Positions 54,872-62,275 of a stretch of 64,000 nucleotides of DNA are shown here, in pieces (the first letter of the stretch is position 1; each line of letters begins with the position of its first letter). Made by a program: the position numbers and the translations under genes. Source of the stretch: an uncultured Clostridia bacterium (lineage in GTDB: Bacteria; Bacillota; Clostridia; TANB77; CAG-465). Below the pieces are notes generated by a model, which saw only the letters and a program-made list of their open reading frames with translations, was not told the DNA's origin and made no database searches. The stretch spans positions 19,913 to 83,912 of the forward strand of contig CAKOYF010000005.1 in the NCBI GenBank assembly GCA_934130595.1, in the 5' to 3' direction.

Positions 54872-55927
54872 ATGAAAAAATTTATAATTAAACTATTTGT
54901 ATGTGTAGGTGTTGGAACTCTTATAACATTTGGAACATTAAAGTTTATTGATAGCTATTTGTATAAGATCACTCAGTCTAGTTATCTAGAAGCAGATACA
55001 TATAGAACTAGTGGAGAAGTAGAATTAAAAGATGAAGATGTGATATCTATACCAGAAGAAGCTACACAACTACAGTTCTCATATAACAATAAATACTATG
55101 CTTACCTAGAGGACGGAAAATTACACATAAATACTATTGAAGATAAAAAAGAATATGAAGTTATAACTGAGGATAATCCAATTTGTTATTATTACATGTT
55201 ATATGATAAAAATCTTATAATGTATTTTATAAAAGATACAACTGGTTCTAGAACCACATTAACACTTAGAACATATGAGATTGCTACAAAAAGAACAACA
55301 GATTATAACAACATAAATATAAATAATTTTTCTAAAATAAAAGATATTACAATGTCACCACTTGTAAATATCATATATATAAATGTTGAAACGAAAACAG
55401 CAGTATCAACAAATAACATTGTGTATAAAATAGACTTATTTAACTCTATGTCACAAGTTAGATCAGGTACAATAATAAGCAAAATAAGAATGCTTCAACA
55501 CGTAGATAAATTATATTATGGTGATACAAGAGGCGGTGTATATACTTCAGGTGCTGCAATCAACTATTTATTTGGATACACTGATGTAGAACTTATCGGA
55601 ATTAATTCAAATCTTGAAAGTGCAGACGACAACGAAAAATTATATTATCTTGATCTTGAAACAAAAGATAAAGTTTATGTTGTAAGTGGATCAAGACTAG
55701 TAGATACTATTTATCTAAGCGATTCAGATTTAGTAACTACATACAACGAATATGGAGATGTATATTTAATATATCCAACTTATATATTAAATATAACAGG
55801 TAAAAATCCATATAAGAGAATTGCAAAATTATCTAAATATGTAACATTTGAAGCTATTAAAGGTGATACAGTATATTTAAGAACTTCAAATAATAAAATT
55901 GTAACAACAAAACTATTAGACAATTAA
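54872..55927 (+). CDS. membrane-anchored beta-propeller-like hypothetical protein
   Basis: A 351-residue protein with one span (~8-25) and an extracytoplasmic region of repeated beta strands (YYAYLEDGKLHINT, KLYYLDLETKDKVYVVSG, GDTVYLRTSNNKIVTTK) suggesting a propeller. No catalytic motif is seen. Start at ATG 54872 with AAAAGGGG eight bases upstream; the in-frame ATG at 54854 precedes the site. It lies between the phosphodiester glycosidase and uppP, so it probably helps envelope glycan processing; this is inference. Confidence 0.72.
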   Translation: MKKFIIKLFVCVGVGTLITFGTLKFIDSYLYKITQSSYLEADTYRTSGEVELKDEDVISIPEEATQLQFSYNNKYYAYLEDGKLHINTIEDKKEYEVITEDNPICYYYMLYDKNLIMYFIKDTTGSRTTLTLRTYEIATKRTTDYNNININNFSKIKDITMSPLVNIIYINVETKTAVSTNNIVYKIDLFNSMSQVRSGTIISKIRMLQHVDKLYYGDTRGGVYTSGAAINYLFGYTDVELIGINSNLESADDNEKLYYLDLETKDKVYVVSGSRLVDTIYLSDSDLVTTYNEYGDVYLIYPTYILNITGKNPYKRIAKLSKYVTFEAIKGDTVYLRTSNNKIVTTKLLDN

Positions 55928-55938
55928 AGGAGAAAAAA

Positions 55939-56793
55939 ATGAATTTTATAGAATTACTTAAAGTTATATTTTTAGGAATTGTTGAAGGTATTACTGAGTG
56001 GTTACCAATCAGTAGTACCGGACACATGATTTTAGTAGACGCTTTTGTTAAATTAGCAGTAAGCGATGAATTTAAAGAATTTTTCTTAGTTGTAATACAA
56101 CTAGGAGCTATAATGGCGGTAGTAGTGTTATACTTTAAAAAGCTATTTCCATTTGAAATTAAAAAAGTAGATGGTAAAAACAAATTAACATCTAATAAAG
56201 ATACATGGATATTATGGGGAAAAGTTTTAATAGCATGTATACCTGCAGGAGTTATAGGACTTTTATTTGATGACTTCTTAGATGAACATCTATATAATGC
56301 GGTAACTGTTGCATTAATGCTTATCATATACGGTATATTATTTATTATAGTAGAACGTAGAAATAAAGGTAAAGAAGCAAAAGTAAAAGATTTAAAATCA
56401 CTTACAATTAAACAAGCTTTAATTATTGGTGGATTCCAAATGCTTGCATTAATACCAGGAACTTCTAGATCTGGTGCTACAATTCTTGGTGCTATTCTTA
56501 TAGGAATATCTAGAGAAGTTGCAGCAGAATTTACATTCTTTTTAGCAGTACCAGTTATGGCAGGAGCAAGCTTATATAAATTATTAAAATTTATATTAAA
56601 AGGTGCAATTATAACAAGCTCAGAATGGGTAGTACTTGTAGTTGGATTATTAACAGCATTTATAGTTTCAATTTGGGCAATTAAGTTCTTAATGAACTAC
56701 ATTAAGAAAAATGATTTCAAAGCATTTGGTGTATATAGAATTATATTAGGTGCTTTAGTATTATTAGCAATGTTTGCTGGAGTTATAAAATAA
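55939..56793 (+). CDS. uppP: undecaprenyl-diphosphatase
   Basis: Recycles undecaprenyl pyrophosphate to the monophosphate carrier used by wall and polysaccharide synthesis; loss often raises bacitracin sensitivity. The 284-residue protein has eight spans and the two signature blocks GIVEGITEWLPISSTGHMIL near the N terminus and PGTSRSGATILGA near 175. AAAGGAG precedes the ATG 11 bases after the previous stop. A strong terminator ends the group. Confidence 0.95.
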   Translation: MNFIELLKVIFLGIVEGITEWLPISSTGHMILVDAFVKLAVSDEFKEFFLVVIQLGAIMAVVVLYFKKLFPFEIKKVDGKNKLTSNKDTWILWGKVLIACIPAGVIGLLFDDFLDEHLYNAVTVALMLIIYGILFIIVERRNKGKEAKVKDLKSLTIKQALIIGGFQMLALIPGTSRSGATILGAILIGISREVAAEFTFFLAVPVMAGASLYKLLKFILKGAIITSSEWVVLVVGLLTAFIVSIWAIKFLMNYIKKNDFKAFGVYRIILGALVLLAMFAGVIK

Positions 56794-56799
56794 TTATTG

Positions 56800-56835
56800 A
56801 AATGACTAAAACAAGTAATTGTTTTAGTCATTTTT
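56800..56835 (+). terminator. intrinsic terminator after uppP
   Basis: A 15-bp stem AAATGACTAAAACAA and its complement, GTAA loop, then T4-5. Very strong. Confidence 0.9.
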
Positions 56836-56854
56836 GTTTAATGGGGAGTTTACT

Positions 56855-58456
56855 ATGAAAAAGTGTACAATTATTTTTATAGCAGTTATATTATTTACGT
56901 TTTTAAGTAAGAATATATATGCGACTACGAGTTTTAATGTTCAAAGAAAATCTTTGAAAATCTATGAGAAATTTGATATATCACAAATATTAACAACAGA
57001 TAGTAAAAATTTAAAATATACTTCTTCAGATAAAAACATAGCCACTGTAGATGAAAATGGAATAATTTTTACTAAAAAGCAAGGACAATTTATAATAAAT
57101 GCAACAGATGAAAATAGTAGTACAAGCTGTACATTCTCATCTGGATATTATGTTGGAATAGATGTATCATCTTGGAATAATGCTATAGATTGGAAAAAAG
57201 TAAAAAAATCTGGAGTAGATTTTGCGATGATTAGATCTTCTTATGGATGGTATGATGAAGAAACAGATAAAGATGAAGAATATAATTTCCAATATGATAA
57301 GAAGCTTTTAGATAATTTAAAGGGTGCTAGTGAAAATGAGATATCATTTGGAATATACCATTTTTCTTATGCCAAAAATAAAGAAGAGGCACTTCTTGAA
57401 GCAGAATATGTATTAAATGCAATAGATAATTATGGTAAAGAATACAAAGAAAAGATGAGTCTTCCAATAGCATATGATGTTGAACATATTAGTAATTTAA
57501 GTCAAAAAGAATTAACAGATATAGTTATTACTTTTTGCTCAAAAATATATGAGGCTGGATATACTCCAATTGTGTATTCTAATAAAAATTTCTTTGTTAA
57601 TCATTTAGATGTTGAAAAATTAAATGCATTAGCATACAACCTTTGGTATGCAAATTATCAAGAAAATCCAGATTTTTCTGAGAAGATAACAATAGCAGAT
57701 ACTAATATTTCACCAATGATATGGCAATACACTCAAAGTGGAGATATAGATGGAGCTAACACAGACGATGGCCATGTGGATTTAGATATACTTTATATGA
57801 AAGATAGAGTTAAAATTACTATAGAAAATGAAGGAAAAATAGAAGATATAATTGGTGTAGATAAAGGAACAAAAGTATCAGAACTTCCAGTGCTTAGTAA
57901 AATTGGATACACATTTGATGGTTACAAAGATAAAAATGAAAATAGTATATTACAAGACTATGTATATACAAAAGATATAACATTGGTGCCAGTATTTAAG
58001 AAAATACCTATAACTTCAATTATTCCTGAAAAAGAAAAAATTGATGTAGTAGATAAAAAAACATATAAAATAAATATAAATAAAGTTGAGCCTGAAACAG
58101 CAATTTTAGATGGTGAAGAGCTAGTATATGAATCAGATGATACTACGATAGCAACTGTAGATAAAAATGGAAATGTAACTCCTTTAAAAGATGGTATATG
58201 CAATATAAAGTGTTATATTAAGTCTAATTCTACAATTAGTACAAATATAACAATAGATATTCATTTTGGGTATATAAGAGGGGATTTAGACAAAAATGAT
58301 ATAGTTGATGCAAATGATGCCGCAATTGTGCTAGACTTATATAAATATAACAATGCTACAGATGAGCAATTAAAAATCGCTGACATAGATAAAAATGGAA
58401 TTATAGATGCAAACGATGCAGCTTTAATATTAGATATATACAAATATGGAAATTAA
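56855..58456 (+). CDS. secreted GH25 muramidase with Ig-like, repeat and dockerin domains
   Basis: A 533-residue secreted protein: signal peptide 1-24 (MKKCTIIFIAVILFTFLSKN), a Big2-like domain (~28-95), a GH25 lysozyme domain (~103-325, YVGIDVSSWNNAIDW, GIYHFSYA, catalytic-type IAYDVEH), an InlB-like repeat segment (GYTFDGYKDKN), a second Big2-like domain (~390-470), and a C-terminal dockerin with two calcium loops, DLDKNDIVDANDAA and DIDKNGIIDANDAA. GH25 cleaves peptidoglycan. Start at ATG 56855, after GGGGAG. The dockerin implies binding to a cohesin, none of which lies in this window. Confidence 0.88.
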   Translation: MKKCTIIFIAVILFTFLSKNIYATTSFNVQRKSLKIYEKFDISQILTTDSKNLKYTSSDKNIATVDENGIIFTKKQGQFIINATDENSSTSCTFSSGYYVGIDVSSWNNAIDWKKVKKSGVDFAMIRSSYGWYDEETDKDEEYNFQYDKKLLDNLKGASENEISFGIYHFSYAKNKEEALLEAEYVLNAIDNYGKEYKEKMSLPIAYDVEHISNLSQKELTDIVITFCSKIYEAGYTPIVYSNKNFFVNHLDVEKLNALAYNLWYANYQENPDFSEKITIADTNISPMIWQYTQSGDIDGANTDDGHVDLDILYMKDRVKITIENEGKIEDIIGVDKGTKVSELPVLSKIGYTFDGYKDKNENSILQDYVYTKDITLVPVFKKIPITSIIPEKEKIDVVDKKTYKININKVEPETAILDGEELVYESDDTTIATVDKNGNVTPLKDGICNIKCYIKSNSTISTNITIDIHFGYIRGDLDKNDIVDANDAAIVLDLYKYNNATDEQLKIADIDKNGIIDANDAALILDIYKYGN

Positions 58457-58467
58457 ATAATGTTTTA

Positions 58468-58518
58468 AATAATAAAGTATAGTTAAATTTTAAAATTATA
58501 CTTTATTATTTTTTTTAT
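58468..58518 (+). terminator. intrinsic terminator after the muramidase
   Basis: A 14-bp stem AATAATAAAGTATA / TATACTTTATTATT with a 15-base loop and T8. Confidence 0.9.
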
Positions 58519-58551
58519 TTAAGATATACTATAAAGTATAGAGGTAGAAAT

Positions 58552-59487
58552 ATGGTATACGAGGATGTAAAGAAAAATATCAAAATTGTTATTTATTCTA
58601 AGCAAACAAGTGTAGTAGAAGATGTAGTAAAAAAATTAGAAGAGGATGAATACAAAATAGAAATAACTGATGATTTAGATAAAATATTAAGTTCAAGATG
58701 GAAAAGACCAAGGATAGTATTGCTTTTTTATAATGATAAGAATGAATTAGAAGAAGTAAAAATAAAAAATAAAAATACTGAGTTAATAGCTCATGATATA
58801 AATAACATTAATATTGAAATAATAAGAATTGAATTAATGTATGCTAGTAGGATTATAGAAAAAGAAGAAAAAATCAATTATGAAAAATATAAATTAGAGA
58901 TTGTTGGAAATTTAGTTGAGAGTATATCTCATCGAGTTCAGTCAAATTTGCTTATATTAAGTGCAAGTCAAGATATAATAAAAATGTTAACGGAAGATTT
59001 GAAGGAAAATGATCAAAAAAGAGATGTACTTAATAATTTATACGAAAAAAACAATAATGCACTAGAAAAGTCTAATTTATTATTACAATTGATTTCAAAT
59101 GCTACAAATCTTTCTTCTGAGTCAATTATGCATTGTAGTGAAATAGAAGAAATAGTTAATAATATACTAGACGAGTATGTAAAAGAAAATTTAGTAAATT
59201 TCAAGATGAGAGAAAAGATAAAAATAGGTTCTTATATTTGTGGTCCTTTAAATGATATTATTTTTATAATGTGTAGAATTATAAAACAAATGATTATAGA
59301 AGAAAACAAAAATATAGATTTACTAATATATGAAGACGAAAATAATTGGTATTTTAATATAAATTCAGATTATAATATAAAAGATGTTGAATTTATTGAG
59401 CAAATTAAAAAATTTATGGTGTTTGTAAATGTAAGACCTAAGATTTCAGAAAAGCAAATAACATTAGTGTTAAGAAAAGTAAAGTAG
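58552..59487 (+). CDS. degenerate histidine-kinase-like protein
   Basis: A 311-residue soluble protein. Residues ~8-95 look like a receiver-type alpha/beta fold without a clear phosphorylation Asp. Residues ~115-175 resemble a DHp helix pair with LVESISHRVQSNLLILSASQ, an H-box-like His. The region where the ATP-binding domain should be (~200-310) lacks the N, G1 and G2 boxes. It is therefore probably a pseudokinase or a phosphotransfer/adaptor relative rather than an active kinase. It stands alone between two terminators. Other readings remain possible. Confidence 0.6.
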   Translation: MVYEDVKKNIKIVIYSKQTSVVEDVVKKLEEDEYKIEITDDLDKILSSRWKRPRIVLLFYNDKNELEEVKIKNKNTELIAHDINNINIEIIRIELMYASRIIEKEEKINYEKYKLEIVGNLVESISHRVQSNLLILSASQDIIKMLTEDLKENDQKRDVLNNLYEKNNNALEKSNLLLQLISNATNLSSESIMHCSEIEEIVNNILDEYVKENLVNFKMREKIKIGSYICGPLNDIIFIMCRIIKQMIIEENKNIDLLIYEDENNWYFNINSDYNIKDVEFIEQIKKFMVFVNVRPKISEKQITLVLRKVK

Positions 59488-59524
59488 GTATAAGGTATTT
59501 ATGACTTTATGCCTACTTTTTGTT
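59481..59524 (+). terminator. terminator overlapping the stop of the kinase-like gene
   Basis: AAAGTAGG(T)ATAA pairs with TTATG-CCTACTTT and is followed by T5. The stop codon TAG 59485-59487 lies within the stem. Confidence 0.85.
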
Positions 59525-59555
59525 ACATAAAATTTACAAAAAAATGTACAAAATA

Positions 59556-59584
59556 TTGCATTTGAAATTCTATTGTGTTATAAT
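59556..59584 (+). promoter_or_regulatory. promoter of the 59738 gene
   Basis: TTGCAT (59556-59561), 17 bases, TATAAT (59579-59584). It predicts an untranslated leader of about 145 nt. Confidence 0.6.
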
Positions 59585-59594
59585 TAATCTGTAT

Positions 59595-59699
59595 CGAAAT
59601 AAAGTGAGCAAAGAGATAATTCTTTATGCAGAAAAAATAACAACAACTGGGGTATAGTTTACGTAAATTGCAAACAGGAATATGCTTATATTTGTTTCG
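59595..59699 (+). promoter_or_regulatory. structured 5' leader of unknown class
   Basis: CGAAATAAA (59595-59603) pairs with TTTGTTTCG (59691-59699) in a 9-bp closing stem. It encloses AAAGA/TCTTT (59610-59614 / 59621-59625) and GTTT/AAAC (59657-59660 / 59672-59675), with an unpaired-looking AACAACAACTGGGG segment between. This layout is aptamer-like, but I could not match it to purine, c-di-GMP, c-di-AMP, SAM, preQ1, fluoride or ykkC classes by eye. Confidence 0.4.
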
Positions 59700-59715
59700 T
59701 TTAAATAAATAAATT
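59695..59715 (+). repeat. left copy of a 20-21 nt inverted repeat
   Basis: TTTCGTTTAAATAA then (A)TAAATT. The reverse complement recurs at 61074-61093 with one base missing. The two copies bracket the 59738 gene. Confidence 0.5.
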
Positions 59716-59737
59716 TTTTAAATAAGGAGGAATGGAA

Positions 59738-61018
59738 ATGAATAACGTTGATACTTATTCAAATTCAAAATTGAGATATTACTTAAGTAGTATCTTGACT
59801 GCTGGGCTTTCAATTCTGATGTGGTTTTTAACAGCTAATATCGTAGCAACTATTTTTTCAATTGCAATAATTGCTTTTGGATCACTTTTGCTAGTAGATA
59901 GAGTTGTGTACATCAGGGGTAAAGCTGTAGCAGCATTAGTACTAATATTGCTATTTGTACTAAATGTTTCTTGCTTTAAAGTTGTAAAGCCTGTTGAAGA
60001 AAACACAGATGACAAACAAGATGTCAGTGTAGTTCAAGAGGATAAAACTGATGAGGAAGACAATCAAGAAGATCAAAACAAAGATGATAATCCAATGCCA
60101 GTAGTTGATCAAAAGGTTGTGAGTGGAAATTACCGAAATCACAATCGAAATGCTAAAGTAACAGATCCAATAAGAAATGTTACATTCAACTCAAATAACG
60201 GTGGTGGAAGCATACCTAACCAGACTAAGCCAGATACAAAAGTTATTGGTTCTGATATAACCAAGATAACTTCTGGTGGAGTAAGCAACATTGATGATCT
60301 TAATAAAGAGATTCAAAATGATGTTGATTCTGGAAAGGAAAAGAAAGATCTAGCAGATGGTATAGTGGCTACCACTGACAAAACCACTAAAAAGGACGAT
60401 GACAACAAAAGCGATGACAACAAAAAGGCTGATATGGATAAGGATAATGCAGAAGAGGTTAAACCTTCTGATGAACCGGAAAAAACTCCTGATCCATTAC
60501 CAGATAAGACACCTAGTGCATCAACAGATGAAGATCTAGATAAAGATAATGACGCAACCAAACCTCAAGAAAAAGAGGACGACGCCAAAAAGGATGATGA
60601 CAAAAAGGGAGAGACAACTAAGGAAGATACATCCAAAGATAATGTAACTAAAGATGATGATGCAACTAAGGAGGACACCAAAAAAGAAGATACTTCTTCA
60701 AGCAATGAGAATGTGAAGAAAGAAGATACTTCTACAGGTAATACACCTGAAAAAAATGATTCTGATAAAAAGAAAGATCCAGTTAGTATTACTGCTTTAG
60801 ATGGTAATAAAGCAACAGCTGGAGATTCTGTACAATTTAAGGTAACAGGAGACGTAGCTAAAGTTGAAGGCTTAGATGGTCTAAAGTATAGCTTTACTAA
60901 TGGCTATATAACAGTCAACACAGAGCCTGATGTGGCAACAGTGTTATCCGTTACTGTAATTGGTACAGACGGAAGTACTGCGACTTCTGTAGTCACAGTA
61001 AATGTGTTGAACAATTAA
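59738..61018 (+). CDS. membrane-anchored acidic stalk protein with terminal Ig-like domain
   Basis: A 426-residue protein with two or three spans in residues ~15-90, a ~250-residue stalk of Asp, Lys, Glu, Thr and Ser in short imperfect repeats (KEDTKKEDTSSSNENVKKED), and a C-terminal ~75-residue Ig-like/Big-type domain (VSITALDGNKATAGDSVQF...). It probably displays the last domain outside the cell. AGGAGG fits ATG 59738 (7 bases) and not the ATG at 59732 (1 base). Codons GAC, AAG, ACC and CGA are commoner than in neighbours, suggesting a different origin or strong selection on this repeat region. Function unknown. Confidence 0.75.
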   Translation: MNNVDTYSNSKLRYYLSSILTAGLSILMWFLTANIVATIFSIAIIAFGSLLLVDRVVYIRGKAVAALVLILLFVLNVSCFKVVKPVEENTDDKQDVSVVQEDKTDEEDNQEDQNKDDNPMPVVDQKVVSGNYRNHNRNAKVTDPIRNVTFNSNNGGGSIPNQTKPDTKVIGSDITKITSGGVSNIDDLNKEIQNDVDSGKEKKDLADGIVATTDKTTKKDDDNKSDDNKKADMDKDNAEEVKPSDEPEKTPDPLPDKTPSASTDEDLDKDNDATKPQEKEDDAKKDDDKKGETTKEDTSKDNVTKDDDATKEDTKKEDTSSSNENVKKEDTSTGNTPEKNDSDKKKDPVSITALDGNKATAGDSVQFKVTGDVAKVEGLDGLKYSFTNGYITVNTEPDVATVLSVTVIGTDGSTATSVVTVNVLNN

Positions 61019-61073
61019 TCTAGAGAGGAGAGATTGTTCTATCTGAAAGTTTTGTTGTTGTTTAAGAACTTAT

Positions 61074-61093
61074 AATTTATTATTTAAACGAAA
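61074..61093 (-). repeat. right copy of the inverted repeat
   Basis: AATTTATTATTTAAACGAAA, the reverse complement of 59695-59715 apart from one base. It marks the start of the non-coding downstream region. Confidence 0.5.
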
Positions 61094-61427
61094 AAAATAG
61101 CAACATGACTTATATCAGAATCTTGTAGATGAGTAATTGTGTTTTGTTGTATTACCCAAATATGAGCAGGTCATATAATTTTAAAGTGGTGTGTATTTAT
61201 GTTAGATTTAACATAGAAAATTATATGATTAGCGGATTTCTGCATCATATCCTATATAATTTTAGGATAAAAATATCTTTTGACTGTACGATAAGTACGC
61301 GTTAAAAGACATACAGTGGCTATATTTATAGTTATCTCGTATGCGAAAAAATGGATGTAGGCAATTTAAATTATGGATTAATATCACATAACACAAGAAT
61401 TTCATTTTATGAGATTCTTTTTTTTTG
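61083..61427 (+). ncRNA. structured non-coding region downstream of the stalk protein gene
   Basis: About 345 nt without a convincing gene but with stacked helices: ATATGA-CAG / CTG-TCATAT (61160-61169 / 61240-61250) encloses a 12-bp stem (61171-61182 / 61217-61228) capped by TATGTTA / TAACATA (61198-61215); then TCTTTTGAC / GTTAAAAGA (61276-61309) over GTAC / GTAC; then CATAC / GTATG (61310-61343) over CTATA / TATAG. It ends in an ideal terminator. It is either a separate RNA or a long structured 3' end of the 59738 transcript. TATAAT at 61071 lacks a good -35. No resemblance to tmRNA, RNase P, SRP or 6S was seen. The rest of 61019-61082 shows no gene. Confidence 0.5.
61395..61427 (+). terminator. 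terminator of the structured RNA
   Basis: An 11-bp stem with one G-U pair (AAGAATTTCAT / ATGAGATTCTT), loop TTT, and a T9 tail. Confidence 0.9.
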
Positions 61428-61430
61428 CCT

Positions 61431-61461
61431 AAAAAAATACTAGTAGTAATTACTAGTATTT
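61431..61461 (-). terminator. intrinsic terminator of xpt
   Basis: Read on the minus strand, AAATACTAGTA / TACTAGTATTT with a 5-base loop is followed by T7 (A7 at 61431-61437 on +). It ends the minus-strand xpt transcript a few bases from the oppositely oriented terminator. Confidence 0.9.
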
Positions 61462-61468
61462 AATAAAG

Positions 61469-62041
61469 TTAATTTTTAAATTCTATAAGATCTTTATCTA
61501 GTTTTGAAACTTGAGCAAGGGAGTATACATCTAATCCTTTATCATCAAGTTTTTTTCTACCATTTTGAAATGATTTTTCTATAACTATTCCAATACCTAC
61601 TAAATTGCATTTTGCCATTTTGCAAATTGTATAAGCTCCAAGTGCAGCTTCACCATTTGCAAGAAAATCATCAATAAAAAGAATGTTTTCATTTTCTTTT
61701 AGAAATCTTTTAGAACAAGTTAGAGTATAATCTAGATTCTTAGTAAATGAATGTACATTAGTTTCAAATAAGTTGCTATTTAATATACTAGATTTTTGTT
61801 TTTTTAGTATTACTAAAGGAACATTTAAAATACTTGCTGTAGCAAATGCAGGTGCTATTCCAGAAGACTCTATAGTAACTATTTTAGTTATGTTTTTTTC
61901 TTTGAAATAGTTTGCAAATTCTTTTCCTATTTCATTCATTAAATTTACATCTACTTGATGATTTAAAAAAGTATCAACTTTTAATACATCATGATTAAGA
62001 GCGATACCTTCTTTTAATATTTTTTCTTGTAATAATTTCAT
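61469..62041 (-). CDS. xpt: xanthine phosphoribosyltransferase
   Basis: A 190-residue purine-salvage enzyme that joins xanthine to PRPP. Typical features are MKLLQEKILKEGIALNHDVLKVDTF at the start (quoted in part), DVNLMNEIGKEFANYF, IVTIESSGIAPAFATA, the PRPP loop ILFIDDFLANGEAALG near 125-140, and GIGIVIEKSFQNGRKKL. Start at ATG 62041 with AAAAGGAG upstream on the minus strand. A -10 TATAAT lies at 62068-62063, leaving a short leader. The purine riboswitch often found before xpt is absent. Confidence 0.92.
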   Translation of the reverse strand: MKLLQEKILKEGIALNHDVLKVDTFLNHQVDVNLMNEIGKEFANYFKEKNITKIVTIESSGIAPAFATASILNVPLVILKKQKSSILNSNLFETNVHSFTKNLDYTLTCSKRFLKENENILFIDDFLANGEAALGAYTICKMAKCNLVGIGIVIEKSFQNGRKKLDDKGLDVYSLAQVSKLDKDLIEFKN

Positions 62042-62275
62042 AATATAATTCTCCTTTTTTAGATTATAGCACATATACTTAAAAAAACGTACAATATGCA
62101 ACCAAATTTATACAAAAAACAACTCTAAAGTGCTAGATATTTACAAATGCTACAGCTATAATTTATAATATATAAAGTTAAAAAAAGATTAAAAATATAA
62201 CTTTTTTACAAAAAGTCATTTAAAAGTAATAAATTAGTTGTATAATATATTTGTACTTAATGTAGGGGGATTTAT

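Noticed and set aside
59585..59737. Known riboswitch in the stalk-protein leader
   Set aside because: Compared by eye with c-di-GMP, c-di-AMP, SAM, preQ1, fluoride and guanidine consensus motifs; none fits, so it is reported only as an unclassified structure.
60313..60561. Minus-strand Ser/Leu-rich frame across the stalk repeat
   Set aside because: It mirrors the repetitive Asp/Lys codons of the real gene and has no ribosome site.
61129..61305. 58-codon frame inside the structured region
   Set aside because: No ribosome binding site, unusual composition, and it crosses several strong stems. A frame this long is uncommon by chance at this composition but not rare enough to call a gene without conservation.
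62042..62275. Purine riboswitch expected before xpt
   Set aside because: The minus-strand -10 at 62068-62063 leaves too short a leader, and neither strand shows the conserved purine-aptamer stems or TATA core.
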